This document shows, in pieces, positions 27,773-36,489 of a stretch of DNA of 64,000 bases (position 1 is its first letter; every line of letters begins with the position of its first letter). The notes beneath the pieces were generated by a model. It searched no databases. It worked only from the letters and a program-made list of their open reading frames with translations, and was not told the DNA's origin. The stretch spans positions 1 to 64,000 of the forward strand of contig NZ_CP017942.1 of assembly GCF_002764115.1 (NCBI RefSeq). Direction: 5' to 3'. This DNA comes from Phyllobacterium zundukense (GTDB taxonomy: Bacteria > Pseudomonadota > Alphaproteobacteria > Rhizobiales > Rhizobiaceae). The position numbers were made by a program, and so were the translations under genes.

Positions 27773-28315
27773 TTAGCCATTGTTCATCAGCATCTGGATG
27801 GCAAGGTGTATTCTTGCTGCCTCATCTTCAGATATGTCGACTAGATTGAGCAGGTCGGCAAGAATGAGTCCGATGATGGCGAAGAAGCTGAGACGTTCAT
27901 ACTGGACCATAGGAGACTGTCCGTCGAACCGGCCTAGCAAAGACGCGCCAAATGCCTGCAATTCCTTTGAGCTATGACCATTGGAGGCGCTTAAGATCAA
28001 AGCAGCAAAGCGGTTGTTTCCCTTTTGCCAATCGTCCCAGATTTCAGCGATCATGGCAGAAGGGAAGCAATTGGTGGCCGGTCGCAGTTTCGAGAGTTTA
28101 TGCTCGATACGGGCAATAAAACGTCGCTCGACCCCTCGCTCCAGATCGTTCTTGGTTCGAAAGTGGTAAAGTAAGCCGCCCTTGGTGATCCCGGCTCGCG
28201 CGGCAACTGCATTCAAGGTCAAACCGGTTATTCCATGCGCGAGCAGGACCTCTTCGGCAGCATCAAGAATTTGATCCACCGTTGCTCCACTGCGTCTGGT
28301 CGAATTGGTCAGCAA
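27773..28315 (-). CDS. TetR family regulator
   Basis: 180 residues. The helix-turn-helix (ATVDQILDAAEEVLLAHGIT, AVAARAGITKGGLLYHFRTK) has the GGLLYHF recognition helix of the TetR subgroup with a TetR_C_6-type ligand domain. It overlaps the first TetR gene by 7 bases, so the two are co-translated. Confidence 0.88.
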   Translation of the reverse strand: MLTNSTRRSGATVDQILDAAEEVLLAHGITGLTLNAVAARAGITKGGLLYHFRTKNDLERGVERRFIARIEHKLSKLRPATNCFPSAMIAEIWDDWQKGNNRFAALILSASNGHSSKELQAFGASLLGRFDGQSPMVQYERLSFFAIIGLILADLLNLVDISEDEAARIHLAIQMLMNNG

Positions 28316-29028
28316 TAAAGTGCCTCCGAATAACCGCGAAGCCGCGTTGTGTCCGACATATCAAGCCGAGCTTTGCGAATGGTGCGCATCACCATTTCAT
28401 AGTGCGTGTTTATATAGATCTTGAGTTCAGGCAGCTTTGTATTATCCGCGCTCAGGAACATTTCGATCGCGTAGGTCAATGCCGGGCTGATCAATATTTG
28501 ACTGATATGGTCGTTGGTCCAGATTTCAAAGACGCCCTCACGCACGCCTTTTTGAAGAATGCGATCGAACATCGTCATCAGTGGTTGGACGAATTGGTCG
28601 AAATGGGTCGATCCGAGTGTTGGAAATCTCCGACCATCGGCAATGAGGAAACGAAGAATTTCGCGCGAATGCTGATTGACGGTCATATGGTCGTAGAGCG
28701 TATCGAGAAATAATCGCACGAGCTCATCGCACGACCGGTACTGGTGCTGCTCCAGGAATTGCTTCTCGTCGAAGATCGGCTGCGAGAGCTTGCCAACGAC
28801 GTGCTGGAACAGTTCTTCCTTGTTCTGAAAGTAGAGATAAACTGTCCCTTTGGTCACGCTCGCACGGGCGGCCACATCTTCGATGCGCGTCGCCGTATAG
28901 CCGCGCTCAACGAATTCCTCGAACGCAGCCTGAAGAATCGCTTGCGGCCGCTGCACTTTGCGGCGGGCTCGCGGTCCGAGTTCGTTCTTGGTGACGATAG
29001 GTCCAGGCGCAATCTTGCTTCCAGCCAT
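28309..29028 (-). CDS. TetR family regulator
   Basis: 239 residues. The DNA-binding part (ILQAAFEEFVERGYTATRIE, VAARASVTKGTVYLYFQNKE) is of the AcrR/efflux-control type, and the C-terminal domain resembles regulators of RND or MFS pumps. It begins the cluster at ATG 29028, just after the palindromic operator region, so autoregulation is likely. The efflux genes that such a regulator usually faces are missing on the other side, where an IS3 element has landed. Confidence 0.88.
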   Translation of the reverse strand: MAGSKIAPGPIVTKNELGPRARRKVQRPQAILQAAFEEFVERGYTATRIEDVAARASVTKGTVYLYFQNKEELFQHVVGKLSQPIFDEKQFLEQHQYRSCDELVRLFLDTLYDHMTVNQHSREILRFLIADGRRFPTLGSTHFDQFVQPLMTMFDRILQKGVREGVFEIWTNDHISQILISPALTYAIEMFLSADNTKLPELKIYINTHYEMVMRTIRKARLDMSDTTRLRGYSEALYC

Positions 29029-29052
29029 TTTCTTATCTCTGTTGAGTGGGAT

Positions 29053-29101
29053 TCAACTTCAATATGACTGATAGGTCAATTCGACTGTATTGTCAATATG
29101 A
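29053..29101 (-). promoter_or_regulatory. Promoter/operator of TetR cluster
   Basis: On the minus strand TTGACA, 17 bases, then TATCAG form a plausible sigma-70 promoter 40 bases before the TetR start. Two palindromic blocks overlap it: TGACCTATCAGTCA and the GTC/GAC pair around TTGACAATACAGTC. This is the layout expected for a self-repressing TetR regulator. Confidence 0.55.
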
Positions 29102-29265
29102 ATGTTGCGCATTTGAGCGATGCAAAAAATGCGTGGCCGTTGAAGGTCTGGCTGATGTTGCACACTTTGGGTCGGGTCTTCAGGTTCTCGTCACAAATGA
29201 GAATCCAATTCTCAAAGGGTGTGAATGATGCGACGGTACTGACCTGCTCCCGCTTATGTCCGCAT

Positions 29266-30114
29266 TTATAAGTTAGCTCTGTTCTGGTTTTGGCCTTTTT
29301 GGGACCGGGTTGCGAACTCATAGGGTGTCATGCCGTCAAGGCTGGTGTGGGGTCGGTTCAGATTATAGTCAATCCTCCATTCCTCGATGATCTGGCGGGC
29401 GTGCCGATAGCTGGAGAAGAGATGCTCGTTGAGGCACTCATCACGCAGTCTGCCGTTGAAGCTTTCGATAAAGCCGTTCTGCATCGGTTTTCCCGGTGCG
29501 ATATAGTGCCAGTCGACCTGGCGTTCCTGCTGCCATTCCAAGATGGCATTCGAGGTCAGTTCGGTGCCATTGTCCGAGACAACCATGCAGGGAATTCCAC
29601 GGTGTTCGACGATCCTGTCGAGCTCCCGGCCAACGCGCGTTCCCGAGATCGAATTGTCGACGACGGTTGCCAGACATTCGCGGCTGAAGTCATCGATGAC
29701 GCAGAGCACCCGGAAGCGGCGGCCGTCGGTCAAAGAATCCGAGACGAAGTCGAGGCTCCAACGCTGGTTTGGTCCCTGGGGGATCGCCATCGGCGCACGT
29801 GTGCCAAGCGCTCGTTTGCGGCCGCCACGCTTGCGCACCGTCAGCCGCTCCTCTTTGTAGAGGCGGTAAAGCTTCTTCCAATTGACCTCGACACCTTCTC
29901 GCTTCAGCAGAATGTGAAGCCGGCGGTAGCCAAAGCGGCGACGTTCGCTGGCCAGCTCCCGCATGCGGTGGCGGAGATCTGCATCATCCGCCCGGCTTGA
30001 CCGATAGCGATAAACCCGCGGATCAATCCCCACCAGTCCACAGGCACGGCGTTGCGAGTAGTTCTTTTCATTCATGGCCCAGTTCACGGCATCTCTCCTC
30101 GAACCGGGCCTCAA
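29266..30114 (-). CDS. IS3-family transposase OrfB
   Basis: 282 residues with the DDE catalytic core of IS3 transposases: [20 protein letters not shown] (first D), [12 protein letters not shown] (second D), and the [10 protein letters not shown] ... [15 protein letters not shown] segment with the third acidic residue. An N-terminal HTH_21-like portion ([17 protein letters not shown]) is present. It is probably made as an OrfAB fusion by -1 frameshifting. All catalytic parts are intact, so the element may be active. Confidence 0.93.
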   Translation of the reverse strand: MRPGSRRDAVNWAMNEKNYSQRRACGLVGIDPRVYRYRSSRADDADLRHRMRELASERRRFGYRRLHILLKREGVEVNWKKLYRLYKEERLTVRKRGGRKRALGTRAPMAIPQGPNQRWSLDFVSDSLTDGRRFRVLCVIDDFSRECLATVVDNSISGTRVGRELDRIVEHRGIPCMVVSDNGTELTSNAILEWQQERQVDWHYIAPGKPMQNGFIESFNGRLRDECLNEHLFSSYRHARQIIEEWRIDYNLNRPHTSLDGMTPYEFATRSQKGQNQNRANL

Positions 30115-30377
30115 AAGTTTTTTCCAAGCATCTCTTTGAGCGTCGATACATCCAGCATCGCATCCGCCAAGAGACGCTTCAGTTTGCCGTTTTCTTCCTC
30201 AAGTGCCTTTAGCCTCTTGGCTTCCGGCACTTCCATGCCACCAAACTTCGAGCGCCACTTGTAAAACGTCGCATCGCTGACACCGTATTTCCGGCAAAGG
30301 TCAGCAGCCGATAATCCGGCCTGATGCTCCTTCAAAATACCGATGATCTGCTCGTCGCTGAAACGGGATCGCTTCAT
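30111..30377 (-). CDS. IS3-family transposase OrfA
   Basis: 88 residues: a helix-turn-helix ([40 protein letters not shown]) and a leucine zipper ([20 protein letters not shown]). Its last codons GGA-AAA-AAC, with the A-AAA-AAC slippery heptamer at 30117-30123, allow a -1 shift into orfB. Confidence 0.93.
   Translation of the reverse strand: MKRSRFSDEQIIGILKEHQAGLSAADLCRKYGVSDATFYKWRSKFGGMEVPEAKRLKALEEENGKLKRLLADAMLDVSTLKEMLGKNF
30117..30123 (-). promoter_or_regulatory. -1 ribosomal frameshift site of IS3 element
   Basis: AAAAAAC on the minus strand, read in frame as A-AAA-AAC just before the orfA stop. A shift would join orfA to orfB as [11 protein letters not shown]. Confidence 0.8.
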
Positions 30378-30553
30378 TTTCTGTCTCCTGGTGTGGAGAA
30401 CAGACTAACCTCAAATCGAGGACATTCCAGGGGAGCAGGTCACTCCTCACCTTTTGGGCGTCACATTTTGCGCTATAGTACAGGTGCGATAAGCCGAAAC
30501 CTTCATTAATTCGAAGGATGTGAAAGGGCGGTGCATCTCGGCCCGCACCATTC

Positions 30554-31186
30554 TTACCCAAGTGTAACTCTAATCCGTTCTTTCGGCCACCGATGGTCAA
30601 TTAAGGGGCAGTCGTACAGCGCCATTACTCCCTCTGCGTGCTTGCTAACACAATGGGCGGAAAAGTTTTCGTGTTCCTCCTCGGGAAGGAGCATAAAGCT
30701 AATGTCTTTTGGGCCGAACTTGATGCTATGCGGTACTCTCCACTCACGCTCCCAGTCGAACGGATAATTGTTCCTAAGCACATCAATGAAAGGCACTAGA
30801 ATCCAGATTGGCGCTTTCGGATCGTTTCTTGATTGAGACATTAACTCCGCAACAGCCTCATACCTTTCTTCCATCGTGTAGAAGAGCGGTCCTCCCCCAA
30901 TGCGTCCAATGAATTCTTTGGTAAATCCAAAACCATAGGATCCCCGAAGTCGTTTAATTCGTGAGAGATTATGAATCGGTACTTCGCTCAGACACACCGA
31001 ATTTGGGCAATGGGGGTAGTATCTGCCAACACCAAACTTCGTTCTTGCCTCGATCTCACCGGCAAGCAACATACTTGCCATGTTGTGTGCTGAATCACTC
31101 TCCGGGGTCTTCTTGGTGAAGTGGACAACATAATCTGACATGTCTTCCCACTCGGGATCATAACGCCTTCGTATCAGTTCACGCAT
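30554..31186 (-). CDS. AbiGi-like protein
   Basis: 210 residues with the layout of AbiGi, the putative antitoxin of abortive phage resistance: YVVHFTKKTPESDSAHNMAS, SVCLSEVPIHNLSRIKRLRG and SYGFGFTKEFIGR, then GGPLFYTMEERYE, and a C-terminal WEREWRVPHSIKFG strand. A DUF2971-type fold is an alternative name for this shape. No AbiGii nucleotidyltransferase partner is visible. It lies next to an IS3 element and divergent from an exonuclease gene, a setting common for defence genes. Assignment rests on recollection of motifs. Confidence 0.55.
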   Translation of the reverse strand: MRELIRRRYDPEWEDMSDYVVHFTKKTPESDSAHNMASMLLAGEIEARTKFGVGRYYPHCPNSVCLSEVPIHNLSRIKRLRGSYGFGFTKEFIGRIGGGPLFYTMEERYEAVAELMSQSRNDPKAPIWILVPFIDVLRNNYPFDWEREWRVPHSIKFGPKDISFMLLPEEEHENFSAHCVSKHAEGVMALYDCPLIDHRWPKERIRVTLG

Positions 31187-31624
31187 TCAGGACTCCGGAG
31201 AACGTGCCAAACTCACCGGAGTGTTATCATCTTCAAGACAATTTCTGGTAAACCCGATGGGTGCGCATCGAACTTTGGGAACAGTCCATTTAGGTCGGTC
31301 TTTGTAGAAAAATTCTGCAACGAGTACCGTGTGAAATCCTCCAACAGTTTTCCTAGTGATTTCACGTTATTCGAGAACGGTTGCTACGATGCGGCGAATG
31401 TGCTCGTGAAAGCGAAATTCTAGCGATGTCATCCGACACCTCCCTATTGCCCTGAAAAGCCGAGTCCTTATGGATAGTCGTTGCATGCGCAGTTTGAACG
31501 TTTTGCTACATCAATAGTTTGATTGACTTGCTAGCTACATTTCGGGACTCCTACGGCGCCAATCGTGCTGGCGATTCCAATCCAGAAACGGCAGAGTATC
31601 TCCGGCATCGGGAGGGCCTTCAGC
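31187..31624. other. Divergent intergenic region
   Basis: About 440 bases between the starts of the AbiGi-like gene and the exonuclease gene. Low GC in the middle; no supported gene. Both promoters should lie here. Confidence 0.4.
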
Positions 31625-32368
31625 ATGAGCATTCCAGCAGTTCATACTCGCAAAAAACGCATGATCGTTTTGGACACAGAAACGACGGGGAAATTAACCT
31701 ATGATCGCATCGTCACGCTTGGCGCCGTACGCCTGGAGGGCGACGAACTGCAGAGGGAATCTCTGTACCTTATATTCGATCCGAGCATCGACAGCCATCC
31801 GGAGGCAATCGAAAGTCACGGATATGATAATTGGATGACACGTTTTCAGGACCTGTTTTCCGATCTCGCGCCCAGAATACATACATGGCTGTCGTGGGCG
31901 GATGAACTGGTTATGCACGATTGCCGATTCGCCATGCGATATCTGCAGCGTGAGCTGTGCCAGGCGGGCGTAGCAGAGCTGACACAACCCACGTCCTGTA
32001 CCATGGAGCGAGCCGGGGAGCTGTGGGGTAGAGAGTCGTCAGATCTGGATGAATGCCTGAAGCGCATAGGCAAATCACGCATTTACCGCATACATGGTGC
32101 GCTGGAAGACGCTTACCTGACCGCTGCATTGTACCTTCACCAGATCGGATCAAAGCGGCCCATTGCCCGCGTTAACTCGTGGTCTCCGCCGAAAAATCTC
32201 AAGCCTCATCCACCGCGTCCGCCGGGAGAACTGCCGTCCCGAACTGAGAAGAAGCGACTTGGGACAATCGAAGATGCTCACCTGCTACTTTCCCAAGGTT
32301 CGGCAATGGCGTCCCCCTTGCAATACGCGTCCGGGCCGCGATCCACTCCGCAAGCTCACAGCGTTTGA
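31625..32368 (+). CDS. DnaQ-like 3'-5' exonuclease
   Basis: 247 residues with all DEDDh motifs: VLDTETTG (Exo I), HDCRFAMRYL (Exo II) and HGALEDAYLTAALYL (Exo III). It is an RNase T/DNA polymerase III epsilon-like nuclease, with a Pro-rich C-terminal tail. ATG 31625 is preceded by GGGAGG; the frame is open from 31565. It is divergent from the AbiGi-like gene and may be part of a defence or repair locus. Confidence 0.88.
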   Translation: MSIPAVHTRKKRMIVLDTETTGKLTYDRIVTLGAVRLEGDELQRESLYLIFDPSIDSHPEAIESHGYDNWMTRFQDLFSDLAPRIHTWLSWADELVMHDCRFAMRYLQRELCQAGVAELTQPTSCTMERAGELWGRESSDLDECLKRIGKSRIYRIHGALEDAYLTAALYLHQIGSKRPIARVNSWSPPKNLKPHPPRPPGELPSRTEKKRLGTIEDAHLLLSQGSAMASPLQYASGPRSTPQAHSV

Positions 32369-33088
32369 TCGCCGCCTTGACATACAACGTCAAGTTTGTT
32401 CTCGATCCTGACAACGGGGTGGGTCTCGCAGACAAGTTCACCCTGTGATGTCTCCTCAGAGACTGCAGCTTCTTGTTTGGTGTCGTTCACCGCGAGACGG
32501 TCTGGCAAAACAGGCCAAATGGCGGCGCAATCCGCATTCTACTACCTGAAAGCCCTGGAGAACTGGTCCGAGAGGCTTCATCAAACAAGACCATGCGCGG
32601 CGCTCGCCCGTCTTAGTGTGCCTTCTGCAGGCTGCCCGGGAGTAGGCGGCTTGCTCCGCGAAAACAGGATTTTTCGTCGTCAATCGCAATCGTCGCCATG
32701 AAGTAGGCTTGCTAACGCAAGGCCAGCGGCAGGATGACTGCCTTGTGCCCACATCGGCAACCTGACAATTCGACGTTTCGGACAAAACAAAACGCGCCCC
32801 CGAAGAGCGCGTGATAGATGGGCTTTCGCCTGTCGTTTTTGAACTCTTATTGACGTCATTTCGTATTCCGCAGTGCTAGCGCGTATTCTAGCTCATCTGC
32901 CTATAGAATTTCCGGCTTAGTCCACTGTGCGCACCTCTTCCGCCAGCGCCATCTGATAAAACGGTTTCGCGATGATGCGAAGTGTCAGGAATCGCATTGA
33001 GCGCATCCCCAAGCTGGCCGAACGCAGAACTTTGTCTCGCGCGAGGCAACAGCCTGTAGCGAACCAATCCTATCATCCCGCACAAAAA
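32369..33088. other. Intergenic, no gene recognised
   Basis: About 720 bases. The only clear signal is a minus-strand terminator at 32783-32812. Other frames are short and unlike proteins. Confidence 0.4.
32783..32812 (-). terminator. Terminator of phasin gene
   Basis: On the minus strand ACGCGC-TCTTCGGGG-GCGCGT is followed by TTTGTTTTG. It lies about 280 bases after the phasin gene, a long 3' region. Confidence 0.65.
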
Positions 33089-33544
33089 TCAGGCGACCTT
33101 GACGTCCTTGATGGCCTTCTCGACAGCCGACTTGACCGGAGCGGAGATTTCTTCAACGGCCTTGGTGGCCACAGCCTGGATTTCCTTGGCCTGACCGGAG
33201 ATGGCTTCTGCCTGATTGCGTACGAAGGCGCTCTGCAGTTCGATTACTTCACCAAAAGACTTCGCGCCGATCAGGGCTTCGATATGAGCGAAGCTGGCTT
33301 CCGTGTTGGCGCGCAGTGCAGCCAATGCCTTCAGCGAAAGGGCAGCGGTGTTGGACTGGGCCGTCTCAAAAGTCGTTTCGAGGGTCTTCTGGGCCGCTTC
33401 AGCCTGATCCTGAATCTTGGCATAAGCTTCTTTGGACTGGGCAACGCCCTTTTCGGTGAACTCGCGAACCTGGTCGGTTACAGCGGTGGCATCGAAAGCA
33501 GGGGTCGAGAACGCATCAGCCGTCTGTTTGGCAGTCTTGCTCAT
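33089..33544 (-). CDS. Phasin family protein
   Basis: 151 residues, helical and amphipathic, matching Phasin_2: DQVREFTEKGVAQSKEAYAK, LETTFETAQSNTAALSLKAL and SFGEVIELQSAFVRNQAE. Phasins coat polyhydroxybutyrate granules or act in stress. The start has an AGGAGG site (ATTGTAGAATCCTCC on the plus strand). Confidence 0.92.
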   Translation of the reverse strand: MSKTAKQTADAFSTPAFDATAVTDQVREFTEKGVAQSKEAYAKIQDQAEAAQKTLETTFETAQSNTAALSLKALAALRANTEASFAHIEALIGAKSFGEVIELQSAFVRNQAEAISGQAKEIQAVATKAVEEISAPVKSAVEKAIKDVKVA

Positions 33545-33947
33545 TGTAGAATCCTCCTGTGGCGCAGCCAGTATTTACCGGTGCCGTGGTTGATTTCAAA
33601 TTTGAATGCTCTGATTTATGTACATGGGTTTGTTGTGCATGGCAATAATTCTTTTGCATCGCACAATAAATAACGGATGTTTATTTAATATCGAGACTTC
33701 TCGATACTTAGCCTGCTAACTCGCCAACACATTCCGGGATCGGGGACCGCACGAGCTCGTCCTGTGCTGACAAATAGCAAGTTTGTCGCGCCGCAGACCA
33801 AGAATTTGAGGCGCTGCAGCCAAAGCAGACTCAATTAAGTCTTGCTATGTGTTGACAGTCGATACTGCAGGCATCACGCTTGCGCCTTGCCTCCCCGGAG
33901 GCATAGGGCTCGGCGTTACCGCATCCGTCTAGAGCAGTGCGCCGAGC

Positions 33948-34158
33948 CTCACTGACATCATCGCCGAGAAACTCGGACGGCATCGCTCTACGATCTTTCG
34001 CGAACTGAAACGCATTCGCTTCGACGATCCACAGATGCGTGGACTTTTGGGCTTTTACTGTCTGATCTAGGTCAAAGGATCGGCGGCACAATCTGCGTAA
34101 GCTGGTGCGGCTGCCGCAGCTGTGCGAGGCGATCGACGAACGGATCCGCCACGACTAG
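33948..34158 (+). pseudogene. IS30-family transposase fragment
   Basis: TDIIAEKLGRHRSTIFRELK is the helix-turn-helix of IS30 transposases; a stop then cuts the frame, and the next part (DRRHNLRKLVRLPQLCEAID) continues in another frame. The catalytic domain and ends are missing. It is a dead remnant. Confidence 0.75.
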
Positions 34159-34264
34159 TCATCGTCGCCGAAACGGGCGGATCGAACCTACGACACCCAA
34201 TGGCAAGAAGCCTTCAAATTACATGCTGATTTCAGCGTTGTTCAAAATCGATACCAGTTGATAT

Positions 34265-34329
34265 GTTCCTTTGAAAATGCCGATAAGCGTGGATTTTCTG
34301 CCCAATACGATTGGTTCCTACAATCGCTG
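34265..34329 (+). repeat. Dispersed intergenic repeat, copy F
   Basis: GTTCCTTTGAAAATGCCGATAA, spacer with GGATTTTCTGCCC, then CGATTGGTTCC and CTACAATCGCTG. It is closest to copy B (GATTGGTTCC form) and lies beside the IS30 remnant. Confidence 0.75.
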
Positions 34330-34614
34330 ATCGTGTGACGATATACAAACCTTCGGTTGATAATTTCTGAAGTCGGCGCGCTAATCATGCCGTTAAACGC
34401 TCATTTGAACGAAATCAAATTAGTTCGGCATTTTCAACACATTGCCACACCCACCAGAGCGATTCATTATCAAAAAAGTACCGTCAGCAAGGCGTTCCAG
34501 TCGTGAAAGGCCTTTTACGACTGGGCAAACGGGGGCTGCGGTACCTGTCCTCCTCCCCAACACTCAGGAGCATAGCGCACCCGCAGTCACGCAACGCGGT
34601 GGGCTGCGCTTCAG

Positions 34615-35073
34615 CTAGCTTACAATCTGTTCGGCGACAGCTTCTTCGAGGCCAGCTGCCGCTTGGGCGGCAAGACCGCCGGCCGCTGCTTGTGAATCGT
34701 AAAATTCCTCAAGTGCATAGACTCTACCCCACCGCAGGATGAACACGTGGAGACCACGGTTGACGTACAACGCTTCGCCGTTGAGCAGCGTTGCAGTGCC
34801 GTCCCACTGGGCAAACACGGTGGTATGCCACGGCCAGCCCTTCACCCAGATGTGGTTGACCGTGAGATGGAGAGTGGGCAGGACACGGCCGAGGCGCTCA
34901 AACCAGCGGCGCACGGCTTCTTTATCGTGGCGCTCACCACCAAGCGCGTGGGCGCCAGAAACGCGGTGATGGACATGCGGCGCGAGTGCTTTCACCGCCG
35001 CATCCCAGCGATGGTTGTTGACGTGGTCGAAGCTCTGACGGATCGATTTCTCGACAAAATAGCTGTATATCAT
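34615..35073 (-). CDS. NTF2-like (SnoaL) family protein
   Basis: 152 residues with the NTF2-like pattern: an N-terminal helix pair (SFDHVNNHRWDAAVKALAPH), HRVSGAHALGGERHDKEAV, then VKGWPWHTTVFAQWDGTAT and NRGLHVFILRWGRVYALEEF. Proteins of this fold act as small enzymes or binding subunits; no catalytic residue is evident. An Ala-rich C-terminal tail follows. The ATG has an AGGAGAG site. Confidence 0.8.
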   Translation of the reverse strand: MIYSYFVEKSIRQSFDHVNNHRWDAAVKALAPHVHHRVSGAHALGGERHDKEAVRRWFERLGRVLPTLHLTVNHIWVKGWPWHTTVFAQWDGTATLLNGEALYVNRGLHVFILRWGRVYALEEFYDSQAAAGGLAAQAAAGLEEAVAEQIVS

Positions 35074-35186
35074 TTGACCTCTCCTTTAGACTTATTCGAT
35101 GGCGTGATCGAGGGCATCGTGTAGCGAGCCGTGCGGACGCAAGAGCGCGCGGCCGGCAGCAGGCAGGCGGCGGTCTGCACGTCGGG

Positions 35187-35549
35187 TCAACGCATTGTCA
35201 CGTCGGCCCGCAGATGCGTGTCAGTCTCGGTCGAGACCGTCACCTCCTTGCCGGACCTTGAGAAGGCGTAAAGCGAGTCCTGATGTCCTGGCATGGAAAA
35301 TGCCACGGAGTCGCCGTCGGCGAGGCCCATGACGACCCGCAGCGGATCGCCCCCGGTCTTCGGCGCGAAGGTGGCGGTGACCTCCAGCAGTTCGCCGTCG
35401 ACCGGGACGTAGTAGACCGCCATGTCGAGGTGTCCCTCGTGCAGGCTACCGCCTTCGATCGGGCGTCCGATGGTTGCTTCTTCGGCAAAAGCCGGGGTCG
35501 CAAGAAAAAGCACGGCCAGGAGCGATGCGCTCAGGGTTTTGCGGATCAT
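35187..35549 (-). CDS. Secreted hypothetical protein
   Basis: 120 residues with signal peptide MIRKTLSASLLAVLFLATPA ending FAEE. The mature domain is a small beta protein (LDMAVYYVPVDGELLEVTAT, VVMGLADGDSVAFSM). Proteins like it are periplasmic and unnamed. The ATG has an AAAGGAG site. Confidence 0.75.
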   Translation of the reverse strand: MIRKTLSASLLAVLFLATPAFAEEATIGRPIEGGSLHEGHLDMAVYYVPVDGELLEVTATFAPKTGGDPLRVVMGLADGDSVAFSMPGHQDSLYAFSRSGKEVTVSTETDTHLRADVTMR

Positions 35550-35821
35550 CTCATATCTCCTTTTTTAGATTTCGTTCGACCGCTATACAGCGTATAGATT
35601 ACGAATGCAATCAAAAGTGAGATGACGATGCGCGTAAGTCGCAGTCAGGCCGCGGAAAACCGCGATCAATGTAGCGAGCCGTCTTTTTGGGGAGCGGGGT
35701 GTTGAGTTGCGCCACCAATTGACCCGCTTTTGGCGCCTGGGCACGATGAGGGTGCCTCGCAAGGAGAGGCAGGCGAAAGAGCTCGTTTCGGCATCTCTCA
35801 TGAACATGACAGGAGGCCAAC

Positions 35822-35908
35822 ATGACAGATTTGCCAGCGACCGTGCTGATCGCCTTCGCCGTGGTTTTGGCAATGGCGGGCCTGTTCATTTCGCAACGGT
35901 GGGGCTGA
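35822..35908 (+). CDS. 28-residue single-helix membrane peptide
   Basis: MTDLPATVLIAFAVVLAMAG ... SQRWG, one helix with an arginine tail. ATG 35822 is preceded by AGGAGGCCAAC, a strong site. No homologue recognised. It lies upstream of another small membrane gene. Confidence 0.6.
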   Translation: MTDLPATVLIAFAVVLAMAGLFISQRWG

Positions 35909-35972
35909 GAGCTGAGCAAATTACTTTGGTCTGTCCGCACACCACTGTTTATGTCGTCGCGGGGATGGGATC

Positions 35973-36182
35973 ATGGACGGAATTATCTTGCTTCTTTGTA
36001 TGTCCGTTGCGGTGCCAGTTTTCTGCACAGTAGCCGGCATCGTCGTCGCATTTATCGACCGCAAGCCGAGGCTATCGAGCAAGGAAGCTTGGTGCATTGT
36101 TTGGAACACAAGACGCCAATCTAACGCGAGGGAGCCGCGCCGGGAAGACCCAAACGAAGCGGATAAGCACGGAGCGGTCTAG
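35973..36182 (+). CDS. Small membrane protein
   Basis: 69 residues with one helix (IILLLCMSVAVPVFCTVAGI) and a basic, polar C-terminal half. The start has a GGGATGGGATC stretch. It follows the 28-residue peptide gene by 64 bases on the same strand. Function unknown. Confidence 0.5.
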   Translation: MDGIILLLCMSVAVPVFCTVAGIVVAFIDRKPRLSSKEAWCIVWNTRRQSNAREPRREDPNEADKHGAV

Positions 36183-36489
36183 GCGGCGGTGAAATAATCC
36201 ATAAAGGTGGCCGCAAGGACTAAGCTTGTCGGAGCTACGCAGAACCCGGAACGGTAGGGTTCTGCCTCGAAGCTGCCAGTCCGAGGTGGCAAGAACTCGA
36301 GTAGCCGTCCGGACTCCATCGAAATGGATGACACAGGCTGCCATTCAGCAGCACAAGACGGGAGCAGCGACGAGATCGCCACGCTCAGTGGGCACAGCGA
36401 TGGCGAGTTCCCCCTTGAAGCCGCGCCCACCTTAAAGTGCAAAGAGGACAGTCTGTTTGCTGGACCAATGATCCGATCGGCTGGCGATC

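Larger units (their letters stand above)
29240..30442 (-). mobile_element. IS3-family element, IS407-like, about 1.2 kb
   Basis: Ends are TGACCTGCTCCC at 29240 and its inverted repeat GGGAGCAGGTCA at 30431-30442. Inside lie orfA and orfB in overlapping frames. The bases next to the ends (GTAC and CTCC) do not match, so no target duplication is visible. It separates the TetR promoter region from the AbiGi-like gene. Confidence 0.88.
33545..34614. other. Intergenic with IS30 remnant and repeat F
   Basis: About 1 kb with no complete gene. It contains an IS30-type transposase fragment (33948-34158) and repeat copy F (34265). A further TTGAAAATGCCGAAC piece on the minus strand near 34425 looks like part of another copy. 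Confidence 0.5.
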
